Assembly: GCA_023653095.1 (NCBI GenBank)
Contig: JAMNXP010000002.1
Span: 144,910-208,909 of the forward strand
DNA length: 64,000 nucleotides
From: Bacteroidia bacterium
GTDB taxonomy: Bacteria; Bacteroidota; Bacteroidia; NS11-12g; UBA955
Reading direction: 5' to 3'
The notes beneath the pieces are model-generated. The model was given only the letters and a program-made list of their open reading frames with translations. It was not told where the DNA came from and made no database searches. Position numbers and translations under genes: made by a program. Below are positions 1-8,574 of this stretch, piece by piece. The number at the start of each line of letters is the position of its first letter. The stretch's first letter is position 1.

Positions 1-105
1 GGTCCGGCTATCAATGCTCAAGCCTGTTACTTGCACTTGTAATGACCCGAAGATTTCAAGGCTCTTTACATTTACTAAAAGTTCATTGACTGATTTACTC
101 ATCAT
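1..105 (-). CDS. murE: MurE, N-terminal fragment (cut by window edge)
   Basis: Only the first 35 codons are in the window. The fragment begins MMSKSVNELLV and runs to a VTGLSIDSRT stretch, which matches the N-terminal domain of UDP-N-acetylmuramoyl-tripeptide synthetase (the family's G-[ILV]-x-x-DSR motif). MurE adds meso-diaminopimelate, or lysine in some bacteria, to UDP-MurNAc-L-Ala-D-Glu in the cytoplasm. The start ATG overlaps the ftsI stop as ATGA, which implies translational coupling and is the usual dcw order. The dapF gene and aspartate kinase elsewhere in this window argue for diaminopimelate as the substrate; that is inference. Confidence 0.8.
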   Translation of the reverse strand, partial: MMSKSVNELLVNVKSLEIFGSLQVQVTGLSIDSRT

Positions 106-2219
106 GGATTTAGTTTTAGATAAATGGTGAGAGGTTGAGTGAAACGTGTTTTTGGGGAAATGCTTTGTTGGGATACTTTTCCGTGACCGTCGAAATGTAC
201 TTTCAAATTGAATGCATTAGCCAATGCTATGGCGTCTTTGATGCCCATTCCACGGAAATCTGGAATTTGGTTTTTATCGCCATTAATAACTTTGAACTCA
301 ATGGATTTTTCTTTTTTAGTGGCTTTTGCCATTTGAGGGCCCCCACTAATATCGCTGTGAGAAGAAATACCTAGTTCGTTCAATACCAATTTAGATTGTT
401 CAAGGTCTCCGTTGAGAACAAATGGAACTACGTCTTTTGAAAAGCCTTTGAATTCAGGTTGAGTTTTTAGTCGGGTACTGTAAATTTTATTGGCAATTTC
501 TTTGAATACGGGTGCTGCTACACTTGATCCATAAATGTCACCTGAATTAGGCTCGCTGATGACTACGATGATGCTAAATTGGGGTTGATTCGCGGGGAAA
601 TAACCTACAAAAGAAGCTCTATGCTTATTGGTGTATTTGTTTCCAGAGGATATTCTGGCAGTACCCGTTTTTCCGGAAACAGCAAATTGACAATCTTCAA
701 ATGTATTTTCAGCTGTTCCCTCTGATACTACGCTTCTAAGCATTTTTTGGAGCTCGATTGCCGTTTTTTCACTGCATATTTTTTTATTGATGATTTTAGG
801 TTCGATGGTTTCCAAAGTCTTTCCATCTTGTCTAATTTCTTTAACCAAATAAGGATTCATCATCTTGCCCTTATTGGCTATTGCGTTGTACAGCATGAGT
901 GTTTGCAAAGGGGAGATTTGTGTGGAATACCCAATACTCATGGATGGCAACGTCACACCTGACCAAGAAGAACTTCCAGGTTCAAGTATGGTGGGGTGAT
1001 TGGAACTAGGAATGTCAAAATTGGGCTTTAAATGCAATCCTAATTCTTGTATGTGTTCTAAGTATTTCTCGGGATTTTTGGAGTAGTTGTTAAAAATAAA
1101 CTGAGAAATACCTACGTTCGATGAACGAGCTATACACTCGCTTAGGGTGATATATGGTGGAAGTGCTCCTCCATGTAGATCATCTGTAAAGTCCTTGTCA
1201 AAGTATCTTACCTTGCCTTTTTTTGTTGGAATGGAATCTGTTGGTAGCGCCTTTTTGTCCTCCAAAAGAGCCAACGCCGACATGATTTTGAACGTTGATC
1301 CTGGTTCGCTGTATTCATCTACAGCGTAGTTCATGGTTTCAAAGTACTTTCCGTTACCGCCTTTGGTCAAATTAGCCATGGCAACAATGGCACCCGTATT
1401 GACTTCCATTACCATCACACAACCGTGGTGGGCTGAGTGTTTGACCAACGCTTTGTTTAAAGCATATTGTGCAATGTCTTGAATATCTATATCTAAAGTG
1501 GTGACTAGGTCTTTTCCGTTTTCGGCGGTTTCACCGTTGCCAATGCTCACAGGTCTCCAAATATTGCCTGGCATGCGCTGTTCCATGATTTGTACGGATT
1601 TACCGCGTAACAATGAATCAAATGCACCTTCTAAACCAATGCTTTTTCCGTTTCGGGTATTTCCAATGGCGCGTTTCGCCAATTCTCCCATGAAGTACAT
1701 TCGTTTGCCCTTTTCCTCAAACCAGAACCCTGCTTTGAAACGGCCTTTTCTAATGAGAGGCCATTTTTTGATCATTTTTACTTGATCAAAATTTAGGTCT
1801 GAACCCAGTTTTGCGTAGCGATTTCCTGATTTACGGAGTTTTGATAATTTGTTTTTCCAAGCTACGAAACTGTAAGGTGCAAAGTGCTTTGAGAACATGA
1901 GAGACAAGCTGTCAATCTTCAGTTCATAGTCGGACTTTGTTAATCCAGCCACATTAGCATCCCATATAAGGTCATAAGTTGGAATGGAGGTGGCTAATAA
2001 ACTGCCGTTGTATGCATAAATATTTCCACGCATCCCGTAGGCCGTTTTTATTCGGGTATTTTTCTTTTGTTGCTCAAGTGAGAATTCCTCTTCAAATCCA
2101 TTTTGAAGTCTTACAATAGAGATTATCAGAAACAGTGCAAAAGCAGCAATGCAGGCAAATACCACCCTTGACCGGTTAAGTATCTGTTTTCTGGTATTTA
2201 CTTTTTGAGTCTCTGCCAT
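102..2219 (-). CDS. ftsI: Penicillin-binding protein / FtsI-type peptidoglycan transpeptidase with C-terminal PASTA domain
   Basis: This class B PBP crosslinks septal peptidoglycan at the divisome. The 705-residue protein has a short basic cytoplasmic tail, one membrane segment at about residues 18-38, a PBP dimerisation domain to about 230, and a transpeptidase domain with all three active-site motifs: S308-T-F-K311 (nucleophile Ser308), S366-S-N368 and K517-T-G519. Residues about 645-705 form one PASTA domain, a proposed muropeptide or beta-lactam sensing module that is common on Bacteroidota FtsI. The gene lies 1 nt downstream of the ftsL-like gene and overlaps murE by 4 nt, so mraZ-rsmH-ftsL-ftsI-murE is probably one operon. 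Confidence 0.93.
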   Translation of the reverse strand: MAETQKVNTRKQILNRSRVVFACIAAFALFLIISIVRLQNGFEEEFSLEQQKKNTRIKTAYGMRGNIYAYNGSLLATSIPTYDLIWDANVAGLTKSDYELKIDSLSLMFSKHFAPYSFVAWKNKLSKLRKSGNRYAKLGSDLNFDQVKMIKKWPLIRKGRFKAGFWFEEKGKRMYFMGELAKRAIGNTRNGKSIGLEGAFDSLLRGKSVQIMEQRMPGNIWRPVSIGNGETAENGKDLVTTLDIDIQDIAQYALNKALVKHSAHHGCVMVMEVNTGAIVAMANLTKGGNGKYFETMNYAVDEYSEPGSTFKIMSALALLEDKKALPTDSIPTKKGKVRYFDKDFTDDLHGGALPPYITLSECIARSSNVGISQFIFNNYSKNPEKYLEHIQELGLHLKPNFDIPSSNHPTILEPGSSSWSGVTLPSMSIGYSTQISPLQTLMLYNAIANKGKMMNPYLVKEIRQDGKTLETIEPKIINKKICSEKTAIELQKMLRSVVSEGTAENTFEDCQFAVSGKTGTARISSGNKYTNKHRASFVGYFPANQPQFSIIVVISEPNSGDIYGSSVAAPVFKEIANKIYSTRLKTQPEFKGFSKDVVPFVLNGDLEQSKLVLNELGISSHSDISGGPQMAKATKKEKSIEFKVINGDKNQIPDFRGMGIKDAIALANAFNLKVHFDGHGKVSQQSISPKTRFTQPLTIYLKLNP

Positions 2220-2220
2220 A

Positions 2221-2541
2221 TTAATCCTTTTTCTCGCGAACGATTTTAATTGGAGGGTCTGATAATTCTTTTAGGCCAGTCTCTTTCAATTTTTCAGCTA
2301 TTTCAGACTGTTTGCTTGATTGAGTTATTTCACTTTCCAAACTGATTCGCTCACTATGAAGTTCCTTAAGTTGTTTGCTCAATTCGTCTTTCTTTTTTAT
2401 GGCTTTTGTGGTGTGAAGAGAATTGTAGATATAAAACACCAAAAAGGGAAATAGATAGATCAACCATTTTACCAATTTCCATGTGGTAATGGGGTTGTCT
2501 TGATTCTCTGACTGAGGGATGTTTTGAGTTTCTTCTGTCAT
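2221..2541 (-). CDS. ftsL: FtsL-like cell division protein
   Basis: This 106-residue bitopic protein has an acidic, polar N-terminus, one membrane helix at about residues 27-44 (LIYLFPFLVFYIYN core) and a periplasmic coiled coil at about 45-95, rich in Lys, Glu and Leu with heptad spacing. That topology and its position between rsmH and ftsI are the hallmarks of FtsL, which scaffolds FtsB and FtsQ and activates FtsWI. Sequence similarity in this family is very low, so the call rests on synteny and architecture. The start ATG overlaps the rsmH stop by 4 nt (2538-2541). Confidence 0.75.
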   Translation of the reverse strand: MTEETQNIPQSENQDNPITTWKLVKWLIYLFPFLVFYIYNSLHTTKAIKKKDELSKQLKELHSERISLESEITQSSKQSEIAEKLKETGLKELSDPPIKIVREKKD

Positions 2542-3446
2542 GATTTTCTTACTCCTATTCTCATTTTAGCACTTCTTGAACGTTTGTTTAGTTGTAATTC
2601 CTCATCATTTGGCGTAATTGCTTTAGATGGTTTACAATCAAAAGGTTGGCTACTCCATCCATACATGTCGGTTTGTTTTTTTCCGTCTAAATTTCCGCTG
2701 TTTAAGTAGTTTTTTACCAATCTATCTTCCAGCGAATGATAGGAAATGAGTACTAATTTTCCTTCTGCCTTGATGAGGTGCTCAGAATCGAGAAGTAGTG
2801 TTTGAAGGTCTTTCATTTCTTGGTTTACTTCTATTCTTAAAGCTTGAAAAACTTGCGACAGGTATTTAGCAGGTTCGCCTTTTGGAATACAGATGTCTAT
2901 GCATTGTTTAAACTCATCAACTGTGTTTAATGGACCATTATAGGCCTTGATGGTTTTCACCAATTTATAGGCGTTTTTAATTTCTCCGTAGTTGTTGAAT
3001 ACGTGTAGCAATTCTTTTTCGCTGTATTTCTTGAGGATTTCTGCAGCTGTTTTGCCCGACTGTTGATCCATTCTCATGTCGAGTGGACCATCTGCACGGT
3101 GTGCAAATCCACGGTCATTATGATCAATCTGGAAGGAGGAAATGCCTAAATCGCCTAAAACACCATCAACCCCTTCAGGCTCTAATTGGCTGATGAAGGA
3201 TTTAATGTACCTGAAATTGTGGTTGATGAGGGTGAATCGGTCATCATTGATGGCTGTTGCGTTTTGTACTGCGTGTTGATCTTTGTCAAACGAGTACAAT
3301 TTGCCTTGTGGGCCGAGTCTAGATAGTATTTCGCGTGAGTGTCCGCCACCGCCAAAGGTAACATCCACATAAACCCCGTTCGGGTTTGTGACCAAGGCGT
3401 CAACGCTTGGTTTTAGTAGTACAGGTATGTGGTATGCGGTGTTCAT
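2538..3446 (-). CDS. rsmH: 16S rRNA (cytosine-1402 N4) methyltransferase RsmH (MraW)
   Basis: RsmH methylates N4 of C1402 in 16S rRNA using S-adenosylmethionine. Visible features are the N-terminal HIPVLL motif, the FGGGGHS SAM-binding loop, the GVLGDLGISSFQID motif and the C-terminal SYHSLEDR motif, all diagnostic for MraW. The start is taken at the ATG at 3446 (MNTAYHIPVLL). An in-frame TTG two codons upstream is less likely. It lies 34 nt downstream of mraZ and overlaps ftsL by 4 nt, the conserved second position of a dcw cluster. Length is typical at about 302 residues. Confidence 0.95.
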   Translation of the reverse strand: MNTAYHIPVLLKPSVDALVTNPNGVYVDVTFGGGGHSREILSRLGPQGKLYSFDKDQHAVQNATAINDDRFTLINHNFRYIKSFISQLEPEGVDGVLGDLGISSFQIDHNDRGFAHRADGPLDMRMDQQSGKTAAEILKKYSEKELLHVFNNYGEIKNAYKLVKTIKAYNGPLNTVDEFKQCIDICIPKGEPAKYLSQVFQALRIEVNQEMKDLQTLLLDSEHLIKAEGKLVLISYHSLEDRLVKNYLNSGNLDGKKQTDMYGWSSQPFDCKPSKAITPNDEELQLNKRSRSAKMRIGVRKS

Positions 3447-3480
3447 TGGCAATCATTTTGCCAGCGAGAAGAACCACTTT

Positions 3481-3945
3481 CTATGCTCCAGGGTTGGATC
3501 GGTGTTGATGGAAGTTTTTGGCCAATTCGCTCAATTCATCAGACTGAACATCTAGTTCAGACTCGTAAAGCTCTTTGCTCCAAATTTCCACCTTGTTGCC
3601 GAAGGCACTCAAAACAACTTCATCTTCTAGTGCGGCGTATTCTAGCAACTTCTTGGGAAGCAGAATGCGTTGCGCAGTGTCAATAGGAAGAATGTTCGCA
3701 CCGTTGGTGAAAATACGCTTAAAACGGCGAATTTCTGGACTCATAAAGTCGTCAACGGCGTTGAGTTTTTCGGTTTCCTTTAACCAATCTTCTTTGGTGT
3801 ACAGAACGAGGCACTTTTCAAATCCCCGGTTTATAACCAATGTACTGCCAGCCGCCTCAGGAAACTGAGAACGAAGACGCGAAGGAAGCGATAAGCGCCC
3901 CTTGGTGTCAAGCTTGCAATAGTACTCACCGATTAATCCGGACAT
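3481..3945 (-). CDS. mraZ: Transcriptional regulator MraZ
   Basis: First gene of the dcw cluster. The 154-residue protein contains two SpoVT/AbrB-like MraZ half-domains, each with the signature D-x-x-x-R (DTKGR near residue 14 and DTAQR near residue 89). MraZ assembles into octameric or dodecameric rings and binds direct repeats of TGGGN spaced by about 5 nt, in E. coli and Mycoplasma repressing or activating its own operon. The sequence upstream carries six such boxes at 10-11 bp spacing, so autoregulation is likely. The start ATG at 3945 fits the conserved MSGLIGEYYCKLD beginning. Confidence 0.95.
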   Translation of the reverse strand: MSGLIGEYYCKLDTKGRLSLPSRLRSQFPEAAGSTLVINRGFEKCLVLYTKEDWLKETEKLNAVDDFMSPEIRRFKRIFTNGANILPIDTAQRILLPKKLLEYAALEDEVVLSAFGNKVEIWSKELYESELDVQSDELSELAKNFHQHRSNPGA

Positions 3946-3986
3946 TTTTCTTGCTGGTTTCTGACTGCTAAATAACTACAGATCTT

Positions 3987-4041
3987 CCCACTTTTTCCCA
4001 CAATTTACCAATTTTAGCCACCACTTTTCCACATATCTCCA
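3987..4041 (-). promoter_or_regulatory. MraZ operator: six phased TGG boxes upstream of mraZ
   Basis: On the plus strand CCA trinucleotides end at 3990, 4000, 4010, 4020, 4031 and 4041, which is TGG on the mraZ strand every 10 or 11 bp. The two boxes nearest mraZ are full TGGGA separated by exactly 5 nt (AAAAG). The others are TGGY, TGGT or TGGA variants. This matches the known MraZ site (TGGGN repeats with 5-nt spacers), but with six units in register on one DNA face instead of the usual three or four. The function is inferred from the motif and position. I could not place a clean TAnnTTTG promoter for mraZ here. Confidence 0.75.
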
Positions 4042-4139
4042 CAAATTGAGGTTTTTCGCTGTTTTTGGACAATTGAGTCGTTAGGAGGGGGAGGCAAAAA
4101 TAGAATAATTTCCTTGAAAAACAAGGGTTTTAAAGCTTG

Positions 4140-4195
4140 TGGGAGAAAGTGGGTATTTTTTTCAGTGATTTTTCCATTTTAGTTTCTCGGTGGGA
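4140..4195 (+). promoter_or_regulatory. Second MraZ-like box cluster, in the promoter of the divergent gene
   Basis: TGGGA (4140-4144), a 5-nt spacer GAAAG, then TGGGT (4150-4154), with a further TGGGA at 4191-4195. The first pair has the exact geometry of an MraZ site and points toward the plus-strand gene at 4214. The third box falls between the predicted -33 and -7 elements of that gene. This suggests MraZ may also control the divergent outer-membrane-type gene; that is inference from sequence. Confidence 0.5.
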
Positions 4196-4208
4196 AAACC
4201 TAAATTTG
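4178..4208 (+). promoter_or_regulatory. Predicted Bacteroidota promoter for the 4214 gene
   Basis: A perfect -7 element TAAATTTG lies at 4201-4208 and a one-mismatch -33 element TTTA at 4178-4181, spaced 19 nt. Transcription starting about 5-7 nt past the -7 element would fall at or next to the ATG at 4214, so the mRNA would be leaderless or nearly so. Confidence 0.55.
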
Positions 4209-4213
4209 ATTGA

Positions 4214-4942
4214 ATGCAATCAAGGTTTCCACATTTATTGTTGGTCATATTCATGTTCTCGAGCCATGCTCAGAGGTCCTTGCTTGCGCAAATTCAACAT
4301 TCTTATTATGGCGAAGTTCAACTGAGAAACTACGGGTATGATATCGGATTTTACAGGAGAACCGCGAAATTCAACCAGCCCATTCAGCGAGAAATTGGAT
4401 TTCAGATTGGGGCTTTGGTTCATCCTAAAGAAGTTTTTGTGTTGAATTCAGGATTGCCGGGTAGCAGAATTTTTAAAATTGATAAAGTGAATTATGCCTG
4501 GGTTTTTCGACCCAAGGTGACATATAGTTATCCGCTAGCAAAGCGCGCTTCTCGATTTGAGATGGGGTTGCGTGTTTTCGGGGGATTTCAATTGCCCATC
4601 GTTTATACTTGGCCTGTTTATGTTTGGCTTTACCAAGGGAATGTGCCTTTTGATGGATACGAAGACGTTCGATATGACCCTAACATACACGAACCACAAT
4701 TTATTGGGGGGAATGCATCCGTCTCTCGCGGAATAAAAGAAGGTAGTTTGACTCCAGGAATTGGACTTCATGCAGGGCTGTCTCTTGAATGGGGCAACTA
4801 CAGAAACGTAAGCAATGAGCTTAGCCTGGGGCTAACCACGGAGTATTTTGTTAAAGAAATACCCATAATGCACTCCAATAATGTCAACCTGCAGTTCTAT
4901 CCCGCAGTATTCATTAAATTTGCCGTTGGATATATCCCTTAA
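4214..4942 (+). CDS. Secreted outer-membrane beta-barrel-like protein of unknown function
   Basis: I do not recognise the family. The 242-residue protein starts with a signal peptide (about 1-26, hydrophobic LLLVIFMF core, cleavage near SLLAQ). The rest is rich in aromatic residues, Gly and alternating hydrophobic/polar strands, with a terminal strand ending in IKFAVGYIP, compatible with a small outer-membrane beta-barrel. It lies divergent to mraZ, and its promoter region carries MraZ-like boxes. lipA follows 11 nt downstream. No enzymatic motif is visible. The start at 4214 is chosen because it precedes a proper signal peptide. Confidence 0.6.
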   Translation: MQSRFPHLLLVIFMFSSHAQRSLLAQIQHSYYGEVQLRNYGYDIGFYRRTAKFNQPIQREIGFQIGALVHPKEVFVLNSGLPGSRIFKIDKVNYAWVFRPKVTYSYPLAKRASRFEMGLRVFGGFQLPIVYTWPVYVWLYQGNVPFDGYEDVRYDPNIHEPQFIGGNASVSRGIKEGSLTPGIGLHAGLSLEWGNYRNVSNELSLGLTTEYFVKEIPIMHSNNVNLQFYPAVFIKFAVGYIP

Positions 4943-4953
4943 CTTTATAAAAC

Positions 4954-5829
4954 GTGATTGAATTACCTATAGTAAAGAAAGAACGTCTCTCGGCACAAAA
5001 ACCGAAGTGGCTAAAAATTGACATTCCCATTGGAGAGAACTATACCCGTGTTAAGCGCATCGTAAAAGAGCATAAACTTCACACTATTTGCGAAGACGGT
5101 AAATGTCCAAACATGGGCGAATGCTGGGGTGCAGGTACCGCCACATTCATGATTTTGGGAAATGTATGTACTCGTAGTTGCTCGTTTTGTGCCGTAGCCA
5201 CTGGGAGACCAGGTAGTTATGATACCGACGAGCCCCGTAGGGTTGCTGAAGCGGTAAAATTAATGGGTGTTCAGCATTGTGTAATTACGTCTGTAAATAG
5301 AGACGAATTGAGAGATAAAGGTGCAACTGTATGGGCCGAAACCATCCGCGAAGTCAAAAAAGAGTCCCCCGAAACAACCATAGAAACCCTCATTCCTGAT
5401 TTTAAGTCGGAGTGGGATCTTTTATACATGGTGTTAGACGCTCGCCCTGATGTGGTGAGCCACAACATGGAAACGGTTGAAGAATTGTATAGATTGGTTC
5501 GTCCACAAGCAAAATATCAACGAAGTTTGGAGCAAATTAAACGCACCAAAGAATACGGAATGCGCACCAAGAGCGGAGCTATGTTGGGTTGCGGAGAAAC
5601 CGATGATCAAGTGAAGAAATTGATCAATGACCTAAGAGAACACGGATGCGATGTTTTAACCCTTGGTCAATACCTTCAACCCACTAAAATGCATTTACCG
5701 GTGTCAGATTATATTCACCCTGATAAATTTAAATTCTGGGAAGAATACGGCTTGTCTTTGGGCTTTAGATTTGTGGAAAGTGGACCATTGGTGAGGAGTT
5801 CGTATCACGCCGAAAAACACATTCACTAA
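4954..5829 (+). CDS. lipA: Lipoyl synthase
   Basis: LipA is a radical-SAM enzyme that inserts two sulfur atoms into protein-bound octanoyl chains to make the lipoyl cofactor of 2-oxoacid dehydrogenases and the glycine cleavage system. Both iron-sulfur clusters are recognisable: the auxiliary cluster ligands C46, C51 and C57 ([12 protein letters not shown]) and the radical-SAM C72-x3-C76-x2-C79 (CTRSCSFC). The C-terminal RSSYHA motif supplies the conserved serine ligand. The start codon is GTG at 4954, 11 nt after the preceding stop, with no Shine-Dalgarno sequence. Length (291 residues) is typical. Confidence 0.97.
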   Translation: MIELPIVKKERLSAQKPKWLKIDIPIGENYTRVKRIVKEHKLHTICEDGKCPNMGECWGAGTATFMILGNVCTRSCSFCAVATGRPGSYDTDEPRRVAEAVKLMGVQHCVITSVNRDELRDKGATVWAETIREVKKESPETTIETLIPDFKSEWDLLYMVLDARPDVVSHNMETVEELYRLVRPQAKYQRSLEQIKRTKEYGMRTKSGAMLGCGETDDQVKKLINDLREHGCDVLTLGQYLQPTKMHLPVSDYIHPDKFKFWEEYGLSLGFRFVESGPLVRSSYHAEKHIH

Positions 5830-5951
5830 ATCACCTATGTGTTAAAGTCACGCTTGACACAAAAATGATATAGAATACGTCGGGTTCTTTGCAAAACCGC
5901 ACACATTTCGTTTTATTTGCATAATATAGAGTTTAAACCACATTCAGAAAA

Positions 5952-8573
5952 ATGAGAATGAATAGAATTATACCATTTACCTTATCTGCAGGACTACTAG
6001 CCGTAGTTGCTGTGGGTGGGTTAAAACAAGGACTGCCCGGTTTCAAAAATGCTGAGTTGAAAAATGAAGCTACCGGCGCCGAGCAACACATTCGTGGAGC
6101 TATTGAATCGATCTACAGTCTTCGTTTCAATGAAAAAACCGGCGACTTAAATCCTCAATGGATGGCAGATGCAGTTCAACAAGCAGATAATCTTAAATCA
6201 ATTGCAAAAAGATTGAACAAAAAGATTGAATGGACCAATATGGGTCCTGACAACGTGGGAGGTAGAATTCGTGCATTTTTGATTTCAAACAAAGATCAAA
6301 AAGTGTGGTTTGCTGGCGGTGTTAGCGGTGGTTTGTTCCGTTCAAGTACTTCAGGACAAAGTTGGGCCCCCGTCAACGACAGGCAAGAAAATTTAAATGT
6401 TACTTGCATTGCTCAAACCCCTGATGGAAAGGTTTATTATGGAACTGGAGAGGGTGGATTTACCAACCTTGGTGGTACTAGAAATGGTTCTCCTGCGTTC
6501 TACGGAAACGGAATTTATGTGAGTTCAGATGAAAAAGGGACTGCTTTCTCATTGATGAACGAAGCTAAAGACAATCGCTTTTACGAATGCAATGGCATGG
6601 CTTCACATCCAAAAGAAAATAAATTCTATGTGGCTTCTGAAGCTGGTTTGTATGAATTTGACATGACTGGAGCAACAGCTAAAATTACACGTTTAACTGC
6701 GGGTTCAGTGAAAGAAGTTAAATTAGATAGCAAAGGGGTAATCTGGGCTACCACTTCCAACGGTTCTGTTTACAAAAAGGAAGATGGTCAAGCCATCAAA
6801 ATAGTAAATCAAGGCTTCAGCTCTGGTGGAAGAACCGCAATCGCAATCTCTCCTGACGATGACAACTACGTTTACACCATGGGTGCTGGCGGAGCCGGTG
6901 CAAATTACGGTCGTTTAGTGGGTGTGTATCGCACTACCGATGGTGGTGCAACTTGGGAGCAAATCATTGTAGGTAACTCAAACAATAACATCTTCTCTTC
7001 AAACAACCAAGGTTGGTACGATAACGTAATTGGTGTGGTTCCAGGCAAGAAAGATGAGGTGATTTTAGGTGGTGTTAATTTGGCCCGTTGGGATAAAGTC
7101 AACGGATACCGTGAATTTGCATCAACCTTTGGTGCTCCTTGGAACTCAGAATATGTGCATGCCGACAAGCACATGATTACATGGAATATGAACACCAAGC
7201 CAGCAACTTGTATAGTAGGTTGCGACGGTGGATTGTTCGCTTCTCAAGATTATCAAACTTGGACGTCCATCAATCGTGGATTTACCACCCTTCAATTGTA
7301 CAATGTAGCTGCAAATTCACTTGGACATATTGTTGGTGGTTCACAAGATAACGGTACTCAATTGATAAACTTCTCAGGAAACTCATTCAACGGTATTCCG
7401 TCAAAAACGGCCATTTCAATTTACGGTGGTGACGGATTTGATGTTGAATTCAGTAAATATGACCCACGTGTTGTGTTTATGTCTATTTACTACGGTACTG
7501 TAGTTAGATCAAATAACTCTGGTCAATCATCATCCACTTTCTGGGATGATCGCCAAGCAGGAACGGTACAAACAGACTTCAATACCACTTACAATCTTTG
7601 GGAAAAGAATGAAAAAGAGTCAAGATTATTCTTAGCTAAAAACAATCAAGTATGGATGGCAACCAATCCAACAGATTTTGCAAATCCTGTAAATTGGTTC
7701 TTAGTAGGAGATGCGTTGGGTGGAAGCCGAATCATTGAAATGGATTACACCACTGACGGTAACCACTTGTTCATCGCAAAAGCAAGCGCATTGTTCCGTT
7801 TAGATGGATTAAATGACGCTACGTTCACTTTAGATGCAAATCCAACAGCTACCAAAGTTCCTGATGGAATTGTACAAAAGCAATTGGGATTGGGTGGCGC
7901 AGCTGGCAGAACAGTTACTTCGGTAAATGTGAATCCTGAGAACTCTAACCATGTTGTAATCACTCTGGGTGGTTACGGAAACTCAAGTTATGTTTATGAA
8001 ACTGAAAATGCTCTAGATGACGCTCCAACATGGAAAAACATCACTGGCAACTTGCCAAGTATGCCTGTTTATGATGCAGTGATTGACGTTGATGATCCAG
8101 ATAGAATTATTTTAGGAACGGATTTGGGTGTTTGGGTTACCGAAAACGGTGGAACCAAATGGGAAGAAGCAAACGACGGAATGGCTCGTGTGCCAGTATT
8201 TGAAATTCGTGGATACGAGTGGAAGCCTTGGGAAGGTATGCGTTTGTATATCGGTACTCACGGTCGTGGATATTACCAGAGCACAAACTTGTTAACTTCA
8301 ACCAAGAAGATGGCTAAGAGTTCTTTCGAAATGACTTTGTCACCAAATCCATCAAAAGACATTGCTCATGTGAATTTCCGCTCAAATGGTGGAAAAGCAA
8401 TTATAAGAGTGGTTAGTATGGAAGGTAAATCAGTGATGAACCAAAGTTTAAATGCTCAAGTGGGTGATAATCAAGTTCGCTTAGATGTGTCTACCTTGAA
8501 ATCAGGTTACTACTTTGTTCAGGTTACTTTGGCAAACGGTACAAGTACGACCCAAAAATTAATGGTTCAATAA
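5952..8573 (+). CDS. T9SS-exported sortilin/BNR-type beta-propeller protein
   Basis: An 873-residue exported protein. It has an N-terminal signal-like segment (about 1-25), then repeated WxxxxxG / S-x-D-x-G-x-x-W Asp-box (BNR) motifs, such as SGQSWAPV, DGGATWEQI and NGGTKWEEA, as in VPS10/sortilin-type multibladed propellers. It ends in a type A T9SS sorting domain (about 795-873: a SPNPSKD start, a SMEGK turn, a GYYFVQV strand, terminal KLMVQ). Such proteins are exported to the periplasm by Sec and delivered to the cell surface by T9SS. No glycosidase or peptidase catalytic motif is evident, so adhesion or ligand binding is possible. An intrinsic terminator lies just beyond the stop, inside dapF. 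Confidence 0.85.
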   Translation: MRMNRIIPFTLSAGLLAVVAVGGLKQGLPGFKNAELKNEATGAEQHIRGAIESIYSLRFNEKTGDLNPQWMADAVQQADNLKSIAKRLNKKIEWTNMGPDNVGGRIRAFLISNKDQKVWFAGGVSGGLFRSSTSGQSWAPVNDRQENLNVTCIAQTPDGKVYYGTGEGGFTNLGGTRNGSPAFYGNGIYVSSDEKGTAFSLMNEAKDNRFYECNGMASHPKENKFYVASEAGLYEFDMTGATAKITRLTAGSVKEVKLDSKGVIWATTSNGSVYKKEDGQAIKIVNQGFSSGGRTAIAISPDDDNYVYTMGAGGAGANYGRLVGVYRTTDGGATWEQIIVGNSNNNIFSSNNQGWYDNVIGVVPGKKDEVILGGVNLARWDKVNGYREFASTFGAPWNSEYVHADKHMITWNMNTKPATCIVGCDGGLFASQDYQTWTSINRGFTTLQLYNVAANSLGHIVGGSQDNGTQLINFSGNSFNGIPSKTAISIYGGDGFDVEFSKYDPRVVFMSIYYGTVVRSNNSGQSSSTFWDDRQAGTVQTDFNTTYNLWEKNEKESRLFLAKNNQVWMATNPTDFANPVNWFLVGDALGGSRIIEMDYTTDGNHLFIAKASALFRLDGLNDATFTLDANPTATKVPDGIVQKQLGLGGAAGRTVTSVNVNPENSNHVVITLGGYGNSSYVYETENALDDAPTWKNITGNLPSMPVYDAVIDVDDPDRIILGTDLGVWVTENGGTKWEEANDGMARVPVFEIRGYEWKPWEGMRLYIGTHGRGYYQSTNLLTSTKKMAKSSFEMTLSPNPSKDIAHVNFRSNGGKAIIRVVSMEGKSVMNQSLNAQVGDNQVRLDVSTLKSGYYFVQVTLANGTSTTQKLMVQ

Positions 8574-8574
8574 A

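Noticed and set aside
3946-4213. Replication origin or DnaA-box region between mraZ and the 4214 gene
   Set aside because: The TTTTCCCAC-type repeats superficially suggest boxes, but they fit the 10-bp MraZ spacing and not the TTATCCACA motif.
4137-4325. Short plus-strand frame upstream of the 4214 gene
   Set aside because: It lies in the promoter region with the MraZ boxes and overlaps the better-supported signal-peptide frame.
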